Source: Bromus sterilis
Taxonomy: Eukaryota > Streptophyta > Magnoliopsida > Poales > Poaceae
NCBI GenBank assembly: GCA_950022295.1
Contig: OX465595.1
Location: 223,661,770 to 223,725,769 of the forward strand
DNA: 64,000 bases
Reading direction: 5' to 3'
Position numbers and translations under genes: made by a program
Notes under the pieces: generated by a model
Databases searched by the model: none
Told to the model about the DNA's origin: nothing
What the model saw: the letters and a program-made list of their open reading frames with translations, nothing else
Shown here: positions 32,972-44,529 of the stretch, in pieces
Layout of the letters: every line of letters starts with the position of its first letter
Numbering within the stretch: position 1 is the first letter of the stretch

Positions 32972-35900
32972 ACTCGCCCCCACTCAAAAGAATCTCGTCC
33001 CGAGATTCAGAAGTCTGCGGGAGGAAGGAGGGGTACTCGGTAAGGAGACGGTCTTCTCTTTCCCACGTGGCTTCTCTTTCAGAGTGGTGTGACCATTGCA
33101 CTTTCAGAAACCTAATCTTCTTACGACGAGTGACACGCTCTGCGGAATCAAGAATACGAACGGGGTATTCTCGATAAGAAAGGTCATCTTGGAGATCAAG
33201 CGTTTCATGGTCGACTTCGCGGATGGGGTCCTTGAAGCAACGCCTGAGTTGGGACACATGGAATACATCATGTACTCGGGAGAGGTGCGGAGGTAGTTCA
33301 AGTTGGTAGGCAACTTCTCCACGTTTAGCAATAATGCGGAAAGGTCCGATGTAACGTGGGGCCAATTTGCCTTTGATACCGAAACGTTGGGTTCCCTTCA
33401 GAGGAGTAACCCGAAGGTAAGCCTTCTCATCCAGATTGTAGCTCTCTTGCCTATGATGACGATCATAGTAGCTTTTCTGACGAGACTAGGCTGCTTTCAA
33501 TTGATCACGAACAATGTGAACTTGCTCTTCTGCTTCCTTGATCATATCCGGTCCAAAGAATTGTCTTTCACCGGTTTCTGACCAGTTTAGTGGTGTTCGA
33601 CATCGTCGTCCATAAAGGAGTTCAAAAGGAGCCATGTTCAGACTAGATTGAAAACTATTGTTATAAGAAAATTCGGAAAATGGAAGAGAATTCTCCCAAT
33701 TCTTTCCGAATGAGATAACACAAGCTCTGAGCATGTCTTCAAGAATTTGGTTAACCCTTTCGACTTGACCGCTAGACTGAGGATGAAAAGCTGTACTAAA
33801 GGAGAGATGAGTTCCCATAGCATTCTGAAAGCTTCCCCAAAATCTAGAGGTAAAAAGGCTACCGCGATCAGAATTGATTTCCAAAGGAACACCATGAAGT
33901 GATACAATTCTGGAGATGTACAAGTCCGCTAACTGACTAGCAGTTATAGACTCGCGAACTGGAAGGAAGTGAGCAACTTTGGAAAGCCTATCTATGACAA
34001 CGAAGATGGCATTGTTTCCTTTCTAGGTTCTTGGAAAGCCGGTGATGAAATCCATACCGACTTTGTCCCATTTCCACTCGGGAATAGACAAAGCTTGAAG
34101 TGTACCAACAGGTCTTTGATGTTCTGCCTTAATGCGACGACAAACATCACGTTCGGCAACAAATTGAGCAATGTCTCTATTCATCCTAGTCCACCAAAAT
34201 CTCTGGCGTAGATCTCGGTACATTTTCGTGCTACCGGGATGAATCGAAAGGGGTGTGTTATGGGCTTCTTGGAGGATGAGTTGCCTTAGTTCCTTATTCT
34301 TAGGTACTACCAAACGATTTTCAAAGAATACCGTTCATTTGCTATCTGTGGAGAAACATTTAGCAACTCCGCTAGCAATGTTCTCCTTGATCCGGCGAAC
34401 ACCTCGTGCACGCCTTTGGGCAACTATGATTTGATCCTCAAGAGTTGGTTTCGTCACCAAGGTAGAAAGATATCCATGAGTAACAATCTCAAGGTTGAGT
34501 TTGCGAAAGTCCTCATGAAGAAGTGGTTGATACTGCTGTAACATGAGGTTGTTACAGTACGACTTACGACTTAGTGCATCAGCCATGACATTGGCTTTGC
34601 CTAGGGTGTAAGAAATTCCTACGTCGTAATCTTTTATCAACTCAATCCAGCGTCTTTTCCTGAGATTAAGATCTGGCTGGGTGAAAATATATTTGAGGCT
34701 TTGGTGGTCGGAATAAATCTCACAAAGATTACCAAGGAGGTAATGTCGCCAAGTTGTTAGAGCATGAACTACGGCAGCGAGTTCAAGGTCATGGGTAGGA
34801 TAGTTCTCTTCATGTGGCCGCAACTGGCGTGAAGCATAAGCTACCACATGTCGATCTTGCAGAAGTATGCATCCTAACCCTTGCCGTGAGGCATCACAAT
34901 AGATCTCGAAATCCCTTTTGGTGTCTGGAGGTGCAAGTACGGGTGCAGAAGTCAATCTTCTTTTTAGCTCTTGAAAGCTTTCCTCGCACTTGGGAGTCCA
35001 TAAGAATTTCTTATCTTTCTTGAGGAGTTTAGTTAGAGGCTTTGCAACTTTAGAAAAGTTCTCGACGAAGCGACGGCAATAGCTGACTAGGCCAAGAAAA
35101 CTCCTAACTTGCTTAACCGTTTCAGGTGGAGTCCAGTCAAGGACGGCTTGAACTCTCTCGGGATTCACAGCAATGCCTTTTGCAGAAATCACGTGGCCTA
35201 AGTAGGTCACTTCTGGTAGCCAGAATTCACACTTGGAGAATTTAGCGTACAGGCGATGCTCTCTAAGCTTCATCAATACCAGCCTTAAGTGTTCGGCATG
35301 ATCTTCTTCGTTCTTCGAGTAGATGAGAATATCATCAAGATAAACCACAACAAATTTATCTAGGTACTCCATGAAGATCGAATTCATCAAGCGTGAGAAT
35401 GTGGCGGGGGCATTGGTTAAACTAAAGGACATGACGGTATACTCGTAAAGACCATAACGAGTAGTAAAAGCCGTTTTGGGAATGTCCTCGTTTCAGATTC
35501 TGATCTGATGATAACCTAATCTCAAATCCATCTTGGAGAAGACGGAGGATCCTGCAAGTTGATCATAAAGATCATTGATCCTGGGCAGTGGGTATTTGTT
35601 CTTTATCGTCACTAAATTTAGCGGGCGATAGTCTACGCACATCCTTTCTGTTCCATCTTTCTTCTTTACGAACAGAACGGGGCAACCCCATGGCGATGAG
35701 CTAGGGCGGATGAAGCCTTTTTCCAACGAAGCATCAAGTTGGGTTTTTAGCTCATCTAACTCATGTGGGGCCATCTTATATGGGCGTTTGGAAATTGGTG
35801 CGGTTCCGGGAACAAGATCCACTATAAATTCTACACATCTGTCGGGTGGCATGCCCGGCAACTCTTCAGGAAAGACATCCGGGAAGTCACGAACCACCGG

Positions 35901-37424
35901 AATATCTTCAAGTTCGGGAAGGGGAAGTACATTCAAGGAATGCACTTGGTTTCTTGTTCTGGGTGAGGTATAGCTGACGGTTTGGCCTGAAGGGTGGGTG
36001 AGTTTCACGGATTTTCCTCTGCAATCCAGGTAGGCATTCTGTCTTGATAGCCAATCCATGCCAAGGATGACATCAATGTCTGAAGACTTGAGGGCTATGA
36101 GTGAAGCAAGGAATACTAAACCCTCAATTGCAATTTGATTACCATGGCTCACTCTATTAGTTTGCCATCTTGACCCTGGAGTTTGAATAACCATCGGCGT
36201 GGACAATTCAACAAAGGGTAACTCATGATGAAGTGCATAACTTTCCGACATGAATGAATGAGATGCTCCTGGGTCGAAAAGAACGGAAGTAGGAACAAAA
36301 TTGACTGGGAGCGTACCAAGAATGACGTCAGTCTCTTCGGCGGCGATCTGGTTCAGACGTCCACGAGTGGCGGGAGGAGCGGGTTTGGCGGTGTAGACCT
36401 TCTGGGGTGGCTTGCCACGGCCATTGTTGTTGTTGTTGCCTCCGGCATGGGGTGGAGCATTCTGGTGTTGGAGCTGGTTCTGGGGGCACTCTCGAGAATA
36501 GTGGCCTGCCTGACCACACTTGTAACAGGCTCCGAAAACAGTGCGTGGAGCTGGGTTGTTTGGTGGAGCTGGGTGGAACTGGGTGGGTGGACGAGGCGCC
36601 ACATAGGATGGCCTCGGTGGGTTGTTCTGGCGGAACATGCTATTTGGGATCCAGATCTTGCGCTTCTGGGAGCCAGAACTGGATGAACTGTCATCTCTGG
36701 GGTGTTTGCGAAAGTCGTTGGGGGTGTTCATGTCCTCTGCCTTGATGGCCTTGTTGACAAGGACCTGGAATGTGGCAAAGTCATGAAGGTTGAGCTCGCG
36801 ACGGAGTCCGGAGTTGAGGCCACGACGGAACCTCTCTTGTTTTTTGGAGTCGGTGGAGACTTATTCAGTTGCATAACGAGCAAGTCGGTTGAACTCACGA
36901 CTAAACTCGTCCACGGTTCTTCTGCCTTGAGTGAGGTTGCAGAATTCCTCACGTTTGCGGTCCATGAGACCCTTGGGAATGTGGTGCTCGCGGAAGGACG
37001 TGCAGAATTCCTCCCAAGATGCAGGTGGTCCAACGGGGCGCATATTCAGAAAGTTCTCCCACCAAGAGCTAGCTGCACCTTCGAGGTGATAGGTGGCGTA
37101 GTTGACCTTGTCGCCATCTGCAACATGGCCGGCTTGGAGCTTCCTCTCGATGCTGCGGAGCCAGTCATCGGCGTCAAGGGGCTCGGTGGAGTAACTGAAA
37201 ACCGGGGGATGAAGTCGGATGAAGTCGTTCAGGGACACCAGCGCATTGCGCTGTTGAGTGGTGTTGTGTGCGATGACTTCCAGCAGGTGGTGAGAGTCAC
37301 GGCGGTTCCTCTCGACCTGCATCAGAACTTGGGCCATCGTGGGTGGGGGTGGAAGGTTTTCTTCCTCCTGGTTGTTCCCACGACCTTGGTTACGACCAAC
37401 CTGGCCACGGGTTCCTTGAGACAT
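32823..37424 (-). pseudogene. pol: Tekay-B2 gag-pol polyprotein with five nonsense codons
   Basis: One continuous frame from the ATG at 37424 (MSQGTRGQVGRNQ) to a stop inside the 3' LTR. Domains: gag (LEGAASSWWENF, HHIPKGLMDRK); knuckle CYKCGQAGHYSREC; protease with Asp-Pro-Gly at the active triplet; RT with YLDDILIYS; RNase H (IYCDASRQGLG); integrase with Asp (MDFITG), Asp (NSDRGS) and Glu (GQVERVNQ) present; chromodomain-like tail. One zinc-finger Cys is Arg (AERDVC). Stops: TAA 36861-36863, TGA 35493-35495, TGA 34335-34337, TAG 34023-34025, TAG 33486-33488. Comparison with Tekay-B1 shows that the last four replace Arg, Gly, Gln and Gln codons respectively, each by one base. No indel was found. 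Confidence 0.93.
32972..33008 (-). other. Polypurine tract and hairpin of Tekay-B2
   Basis: PPT GAGTGGGGGCGAGT on the minus strand, directly before the LTR. Just upstream in sense is GAATCTCG-GGA-CGAGATTC (32990-33008), a perfect 8-bp stem. Both lie inside the pol reading frame. Confidence 0.8.
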
Positions 37425-37754
37425 CCTGAAGGTGAAAACCAAAGTCAAACAGAGTTGATTTGAAGAGTTTAATCAAGGTATTGAAGTACTGGAAGGATTA
37501 CAGAGCAAAGGAAGTAATCATCTTGACAACATGGTGATAAAGCATACAAGCCATATATTCACAAGCTGTCATACAAACCATACATCGTTTTAGTACAAGC
37601 ACTAAGCTAATACAAACGTGATGAAGATGATACATCCTTCAGAGGCACTCTGACTTCCTATACATTATTTATCTAAGCCTCTGGAACTTAGACACCTTGC
37701 TTACAATATACTAGGATACTATTACATCATCACTAAGTAAGACCACAGGCGGTC
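37425..37754 (-). other. Spacer between extra ORF and gag of Tekay-B2
   Basis: 330 bp, T-rich in sense, with many short stops. It ends in TTTTCACCTTCAG, one base before the gag ATG. That is a good splice acceptor with a branch-point-like TTGAC upstream, so the segment could be the 3' part of an intron. Confidence 0.5.
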
Positions 37755-38534
37755 TCACTCATCTCCATCTCCATAGTAGTCCTCATAAAAGTTACCCGCG
37801 TATCCCGGTAGCTGGAGGTGACCATCGGAAAACACGGAGGCTTGTGGACCCTGATATCCATTTGGGCAAGGATGGGGCCTAGGTCCAGTGTAGGATGGAA
37901 GCAAAGGACCACGGGGTGGAAAAATGCCTCCAATCTCGGGCCAAGCAACTCGAGAAGGCATCTGAGTCCTCACTGGGTAGATCGCATCATACTGAACTGA
38001 TCCCACGCTCACAAAGGGTGCCAAGAGCGTCAGTGCTCGGTACAGACGAACACGGGTGGCGTGGAGCTCAAAACGGAGAGCGCGTGCATCACGATCTCTG
38101 TCACTAGAAAACCTAGCAGTCACCTGGAGTGCTGGATCCTCTGCAGAGTGATCTGAGTAGAGTCCGGTGTAATATCCCTCTTCTCCTGGAAGTGCAGCAG
38201 GGATATAGCGGAATGAAGTCTCTCTCAGCATGGTGTGCTCCTCTCTCAGCAGGGTAATACATGAATATGCAGCATCCTGCACAGCCATGTTCTCAGTAAC
38301 GCCAATGCCATGTCCAAAGTGGATAGGCTGGGTGACTCCAACGTGGTGCGGGTATATCCGGACAATGCAGTGGAACTGCGTCTGGTTGAAGTCGTGAAAC
38401 TGCTCCTCAATGGTGTACTCAGGGTACCATCGATATCCCACATAGGACATCATCTCGATCAACGTGGCGGGATGGCCACGCACACCGAGGCACCTGGTCA
38501 AACGAACAATCTGCCGAGGGGGAAGATCTGCCAT
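37755..38534 (-). CDS. Extra ORF upstream of gag; dsRBD-like N-terminal region
   Basis: 259 codons, ATG at 38534, intact, in element orientation between PBS and gag. No enzyme motif. Residues 21-100 follow the double-stranded-RNA-binding-domain pattern: helix (HPATLIEMMSYVGY), P-E-Y-T-I-E-E first strand, F-H-C-I-V-R-I-Y second strand, then GHGIGVTENMAVQDAAYSCITLL as strand plus second helix with its small-residue Ala-Ala core. The basic KKxAK signature of helix 2 is missing, so RNA binding by the canonical surface is uncertain. The C-terminal third is Pro/Gly/Tyr-rich and ends DYYGDGDE. Extra ORFs near gag have been described in plant Gypsy elements; their roles are unknown. It is the only undamaged long ORF in this element. 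The fold assignment is inference. Confidence 0.72.
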   Translation of the reverse strand: MADLPPRQIVRLTRCLGVRGHPATLIEMMSYVGYRWYPEYTIEEQFHDFNQTQFHCIVRIYPHHVGVTQPIHFGHGIGVTENMAVQDAAYSCITLLREEHTMLRETSFRYIPAALPGEEGYYTGLYSDHSAEDPALQVTARFSSDRDRDARALRFELHATRVRLYRALTLLAPFVSVGSVQYDAIYPVRTQMPSRVAWPEIGGIFPPRGPLLPSYTGPRPHPCPNGYQGPQASVFSDGHLQLPGYAGNFYEDYYGDGDE

Positions 38535-38933
38535 CTGAAACAGAAAGGAGTTTGCAAATGCATCAGATTATGAGATAAACCTGGAATGACTCGGACAGCA
38601 TAACGGCTGTAATCGTAAGAAATGACAATTTCTTCCAACATGGAAACAGCACATACATATGATGTAATAAATCAGGAAGCATAACCAATCTAACAAACCG
38701 AACACAACTTTCCTACGGCTACAAGGAAACAAACAACGAGATGTTCTAATCACACAGAGGAGAGCCTAGTCCTATCTTCCCGTAGAATAAGATGAGGGTG
38801 ACTCAGAACTCAGAACGAAGGGGTAAGGAGAAAAAGAAGCCCTACGTTGTTCCCTTATATACCCAGAGTAACTATATAACTATGAAAGCTAGACTCGACT
38901 TCGGCCAAGGCTACTAGTCCTACAGTCAGTCCT
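38535..38933 (-). other. Leader of Tekay-B2 between PBS and extra ORF
   Basis: Contains a TATA-like TATATAAG on the minus strand (38854-38861), kept in Tekay-B1 near 47982, and a T-rich stretch ending CTTTCTGTTTCAG immediately before the ATG of the extra ORF, which resembles a strong splice acceptor. The segment agactcgacttcggcca (around 38890) is shared with element H. Confidence 0.55.
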
Positions 38934-38945
38934 GCTCTGATACCA
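38934..38945 (-). other. Primer binding site of Tekay-B2
   Basis: TGGTATCAGAGC on the minus strand, four bases from the LTR start at 38950. Confidence 0.92.
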
Positions 38946-38949
38946 AGTC

Positions 38950-41900
38950 TGTCGGGACCCGGGGTTAGCGTATGCAAGTACAGTTAAGACTTAGTCATAT
39001 GGAGAGCCGAGAACCGCACCCACTTGTCTAAGCAGACAAGGCCAAGCACTGAACATTCTCGGAAAGCATCGTACGTGAGGGGCATCCCATCCAGGACGGA
39101 TGATCAACTGAGATGGGTCCTCATCGTCCGCACACAAGTCAAATGATATGGGTGGTGAACTCCCATATTCAAAGACAAGTCGCCTCAACCATACTACCGA
39201 CTATCTCAAAACTCTTACATAGACTTACTCCAGCCCGATCACTTAGTCGGGGTCTAGGGCGGGCTCGATCATACCACAAAGTGTGCACGAGACGAAGTCT
39301 CGAGCAATCGCATCGCGATGCCCCAAGCTGCGCACATCTAAGGGCCACTTGGTGTATGAAAGACCACCGGCCAGAACACAACTAAGGTCTCGAAAACCCA
39401 TACAAAGACATGCATGTTATAAACATACACGCAGCACACATGCCTTGTATGAACAGTAGGTACCATTGCAATTCTCTACAAAGTGTACATTTTATTTATA
39501 ACTCTTATAGAGTGCACACAGAGATCACATACATGTGATCCAACATTACAACACAGAACGGAAGAAAATTATGTCTGAGTACAGACAAGTTTAACAAGTG
39601 GCTTAAGAAGCCTTATTCAAACACAAAGCCCTCCACGAGGGAACCAGTCTGCTGACTGGGACTAGACTAGCTTAACTTCAGTCGTCCAGCTCGAGTTAGA
39701 AGCCACCTTCGGGGTCAGTGGCGTCATCTAAAACATAGATTAAGCAAACGTGAGTACAAAGGCGTACTCAGCAAGACTTACATAGGAACTATACTACTCA
39801 TGCACATGTATCAAGGTAAAAGGAGGTGGGGTTCACTTGCAGAAATGCCAGCTTTGACTTGGCTAATCCTGAACTACGAGTACCATACTTTGAGGTAAGA
39901 AGCGTACACGAGTCCACTACTTTCTCCAACCAATACACCACTATGGTGCCTTCCTCGACTTCCCCACGAGAAAGCACGTCATAGCACTCACACTTATCTT
40001 GGTGTGTTTTAGAAGTATCCGGTTCAAGTTATCTAATAATCAAGCTAAGCTTTCCAAGTAGTCCATAACCGCGGACGCGGCTATTCGAATAGTTTTGTTA
40101 ACCTTGCAAGGGTGTACCGCTACACACACATGATCATCATTTACCGCCTTTGATATCGACACCATTCAAGGGGTGCCAGCGAGGATGCTCACCACAACTG
40201 TTACCTCATAGCCGATCTAGTCCGAGAAAGCCGCCTACTTGGGTTGGTTACCACAATCGTTAACCCGGCCGGTTTACCGAAGTGGACCCAAGCGATGTGT
40301 GCGTGGTGCATAAGCCGGTCTCGGGTGAGCCGTTCTCTCACTTAGCATCCAGGCCACAAGCCTACCAGAACTCCGAACTACTGCGACATCTGGACATCGA
40401 AAGGGATGAGTTAATAGGTTGAGAGGGGTCAGTGAGCCCAATGTGTGGTTGTAATCTTCATCTTGGATCACCACACAAGAACGCGTACTAGGGCGGTGTT
40501 CAACGAGACAACCCACCGTGTACTTCTACACAGCCTCTCATCGTTCACCTTGTATTAGGGTCGATTCACCAACACTTTTCTACCACCAACAACATGATCA
40601 TTCCCATCCCGACTCACATCACAGTAACAACATGGTATCATACTAAGCATGCAATAAGCGATAACATTTGCAGGGGCCACATGATATCATTCAACTCCTA
40701 CATTTGCTAGGATTGTGGTTTGCTTACTACTGTGACAAAATGATAGGTCATGCAAAGTAATGGGTTCATCTATGCGGTAGAAACGAAGCATGGTGATCAT
40801 CCTAAACAATGCATAAGCGAGACATGAGAGGGAAGTGGGATTTTATCGACATGATCAATGGGGGTTTGCTTGCCTTGCTGACGAGGTTCGGGTTCGGGGT
40901 CTTCAATTTAGCGGGTGACCTCTTGCTCCGGTTCCACCTCTAACAGCAACATGACAATCATAGTATCAACAGAATGTACAATGCACAATCACATGAATAA
41001 TATTGAAAGGGTGATGTTCATGGTACTGATGTGTTGAGCATTCCATTTAAATGGAGTATATTGCAAATTGAATTGCAAATTCAAACTCCACATTTGAATT
41101 CAACATTAACCAAGTTATATGTGCTATAGTTTGATCATTTTGAATTATCTTCAAATGTGTATGATATGCCTCTGATGTGTGATTGAAATGTAGCTTGTTT
41201 CCATGGTTCAAGTTGCAAAAATATTTGATTTGAATTTGACTTAATTCCATTTAAATCAAATAGCAAATGCTACTGATCACATTTTAAATTCAACTCAAAC
41301 AGAGTTGAAAGTTGCATATTTGGAAAGATAATTTTCTCCTGGTCATTTTTCATATATTATTTGTCCAATTTGGAGTTAATATGAATTTTCTATGATTTCC
41401 AAAGTTTGGGGTATTTTCTGGAATTTCTGGAATTCTTTTAATTCAAATAATCTCTGGAAATTCATTTAAATGATTTACTGCGTCAGGCTGACGTCAAGGG
41501 GGGGGCTGACATGTGGGGCCACCCTGTCAGTGGCTGGTTAACTTAACCCGTGGGTTAACTTAATCCAGTGGCTTAATTAAGCCACTGGGCCCACTGGTCA
41601 GTGACCCAGGGGTCACTTAGCTGGTGAAAACAGGGGGGGTTTAGCACTGACACGTCGGCGGCTAAACGCCGGCGGCCTGGCCACGGCGGCGCAGCACGGG
41701 AAAACGATTCCGGCCACGGGAGGGGAAACGGAGGGCACCACTGGATGCAGCGTCGTCTTCCGCGTCTTCTGGAAGCATCGGGGGTCCACGGGGAGCTCTG
41801 TATCGACGACGGCGACGACTCTGGCGGCAGCAGAACCACGGCGAAGTCGCAGTCGACGCTACCGTGCAAGACTAAGGCTGATCTTACTTGCGTTCGAACG

Positions 41901-43030
41901 CTGGCATGCTCAGGAGCCAAGCGCGCGCTCTAGTTGAGACGAAGGGGCACAGGGGCGACCTCGAGCTCATCCATGGCGGCGAAGTGCTTCGGCATCCATG
42001 GCGGATGACGACAGAGGGCGAGAGGGAGACCACGGAGTAGTTCTAACGAACTGGGAGCTCACCGTGAATCCAAATGAAGCGGTGGCGAAATCGGAGGAGC
42101 TCGGGGTTGGCCGGAATTGAAGGAAGTTCACGGCGGCTCCGGCGATGAAGATGTTGAAGCTCACGTCGTCTGCGTTGGCGCTGAGCTTCGATTGACTTGG
42201 GGGAACGACGGAGTCGACGGTGCTGGAGCGATCAGACACGGCGGCAAGGCTGGATGAGCTCAGTCGCCACGTTGGTGCACTGCCGCGCCGGGCTAGGGTT
42301 TCTGCGGCGGAGCGATTTCTTCGCGGGGAGAAGAACCAGAGGGCGAGGAAGGGGAAAGTGAAGCGCGGGGCGTCTCCTGGTGCGATAAGGACGCCTGGGG
42401 AGGCCTGGAAGCTTGAAGACGTCGTCGTGGTGTCCACGGCGTCGGCGCCGCGCCACCAAGGTGCTTGGCAGCGCGGGGTGGAAGACGACAAGGTGGGCTT
42501 CGCGGGCTGGGCCGGCTGGAGAGGTGGGCCTTTCCCCTGGGGAGAGGTAAGTCCCTTTTCTTTTTCTGTTTAATCTTTCCTTTCTGTTTTTCTGTATATT
42601 TGTTTTGACTTTGGTAAAAATACCAAACCATTTTATTAAATGCTGAAAACTTTTATGTCGCCTCATAATAATATAAACTAGCCACTCATAAACTTTCAAC
42701 ATTTTTAAAATTCAAAAGATTTGAATTTTAAATCAAAAAGGGGTATTTCTTTAATTCCAAGGTACTGTTTGAATATTTGAAAAATCTATGAGCATGGGGT
42801 GGGTCCCACATCACTTGATATGTGATCACACTCATTTATAAGACTTTTCAAAACTCTAACATGAATTTTTGGAAAAGATTTTTATCTGGCCTTTTGAATT
42901 AATTCATCTGGGGGGTGTTCCTTCTCCCATTTTGATTTTGAATTTGATTTCCAAGATTTCTTTTTGAAATTTTGACATGATGCAAAGGCACTAGCTAACC
43001 CTAGCACATACCTAACAGAGGGTTCTGACA
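38950..43030 (-). repeat. 5' (right) LTR of Tekay-B2 (4081 bp)
   Basis: Collinear with 28868-32971. The length difference includes the poly-G run (G7 at 41633-41639 against G17) and a short deletion near 41490. Ends GGGTTCTGACA, followed by the TSD TGCAT. Confidence 0.94.
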
Positions 43031-44529
43031 TGCATCACTGTGATGTCATGCTGGCGTCATGGGGGTTCTGACCAGTGGGTCCCACCTGTAAGTGACTGTT
43101 TAACTAATTGAAACGTTTTAATTAAGCTTAAGCTTAACAGAGGGGGTTAATTAAGCCCAGGGCCCACATGTCAGTCTCTGGTGGGGGGGATTAGTGGTTA
43201 AACAAGTCCGCCACGTCAGCCTCGCCGACGACGTCCAGACGCGGCGGCGTCCACGGAGACGGCGGCTCCGGCCACCATTTGGCACGCCGCGACCACCAAA
43301 CGGGAGCCCAGGCACGCGCGCTTCATCTGAGACAGACGAGCAGCACGGGGGCTCACCGGAAAGACATCGGCGACGAGCAAAGACGGCGGCAGCAGCTCGG
43401 TCGTGGTGCAGATCTTGCTGTGGTGCACCATTTGAGCCACGGTTGGGCGCGTTCGAAGCAGCAGTTCACGGTGGTTGCGAAGGACAAGGTGGCGAGGACG
43501 ATTTCTTAGCGCAGGCTCGTCGCGGCGGCTCTGTACTCGGGCGTTCATGGAGAATCGAGCTATAGGAGGGTAGGGGCGTTGTGGCTTGAGGGTAAAAGCT
43601 CACCAGACACTGGTGAATACGTTGGAGCAGTCGTCGGAGGCGGGGAGGACGATCCAATGAAGCGTGCGTCTCGTCGGTGCCGAATTGAAACTCCATCTTC
43701 TGCGGGTAGACGTAGTCGATGGGGAGGAGCACGTTGGACTTGCTTGCTCGAGCCCTAGGTGTCGTTGGCCGCGGAAACCATGGCGGGGAGCTCTGGCGAG
43801 TCTTCGGGAGGTGGAGAAATCGGGCGAGGGAGAAGGGGAAAGTGTCCGTGGAGAGGGGGAATGGATCGGGGAGGATTTTGGGCGTCTCAAGGACACGTAG
43901 AAGGCGGAGGGGAAGCAGCTGCATGGCCAGGGTGTCGCGGTGGCGTCGGCGGCATCGGCATGGCCGGCACGCAGCAGTGCGTGCCCCTGCTTGAGGAAGA
44001 CGACACGGCTGGGGTGGGCTTGGGCTGGCTGGGGGGATGAGTTGGGCCTCTTTGGTAAGCTCTCTCTCCCTTTTCTTTTATTGTTTTTCTTTTCTGCAAT
44101 TTGTTTTGCTGTGCTAAATGAATAGCTAGGCATTTTATTAAATGCTGAAACTTTTATATGGCTCCACAATATATTAGACTAGCACTTATAAAGTTTGGCA
44201 CTTTTTAAAATTCAAAACATTTGAATTTTAAATCAAATAGGGGTTTTTGATTAATTCCAAGGTCCTGTTTGAATATTTGAAAAATCCATGAGCATGGCGT
44301 GGGTCCCATATCATTTGATATGTGATCACACTCATTTATAAGACATTTCAAAAATCAAACATGAATTTTTGGAGAAGATTTATTTCTCGCATTTTGAATT
44401 AATTCAACTGGGGGGTTCCTTCTACCATTTTGCATTTGAATTTGATTTCAAATGATTTCTTTTTGAAATTTTTAACATGATGCAAGGTGACTTTGATCCT
44501 AGCACATTACCTAACAGAGGGTTCTGACA
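43031..44529 (-). repeat. 3' (left) LTR of Tekay-B1, second piece
   Basis: Resumes after Tekay-B2 with the TSD TGCAT (43031-43035) and runs to TTCTGACA at 44529. Joined to 26744-28867 it matches the right LTR 48079-51828 except for the listed deletions. The GC-rich block 43190-44040 shows overlapping open frames on both strands that I regard as compositional. Confidence 0.92.

Larger units (their letters stand above)
28868..43030 (-). mobile_element. Tekay-B2: near-complete chromovirus with an extra ORF before gag
   Basis: 14,163 bp, flanked by TGCAT at 28863-28867 and 43031-43035. In sense order: 5' LTR (43030-38950), PBS, leader, extra 259-codon ORF, gag-pol in one frame with chromodomain-like tail, PPT and 3' LTR (32971-28868). 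The first 470 bp of the two LTRs differ at about six positions by eye. Coding damage is limited to point nonsense changes plus missense changes; I found no frameshift. Confidence 0.94.

Noticed and set aside
36258..37463. Plus-strand ORFs of 112-253 codons over the Tekay-B2 gag
   Set aside because: Antisense to a clear gag domain with zinc knuckle; no independent support.
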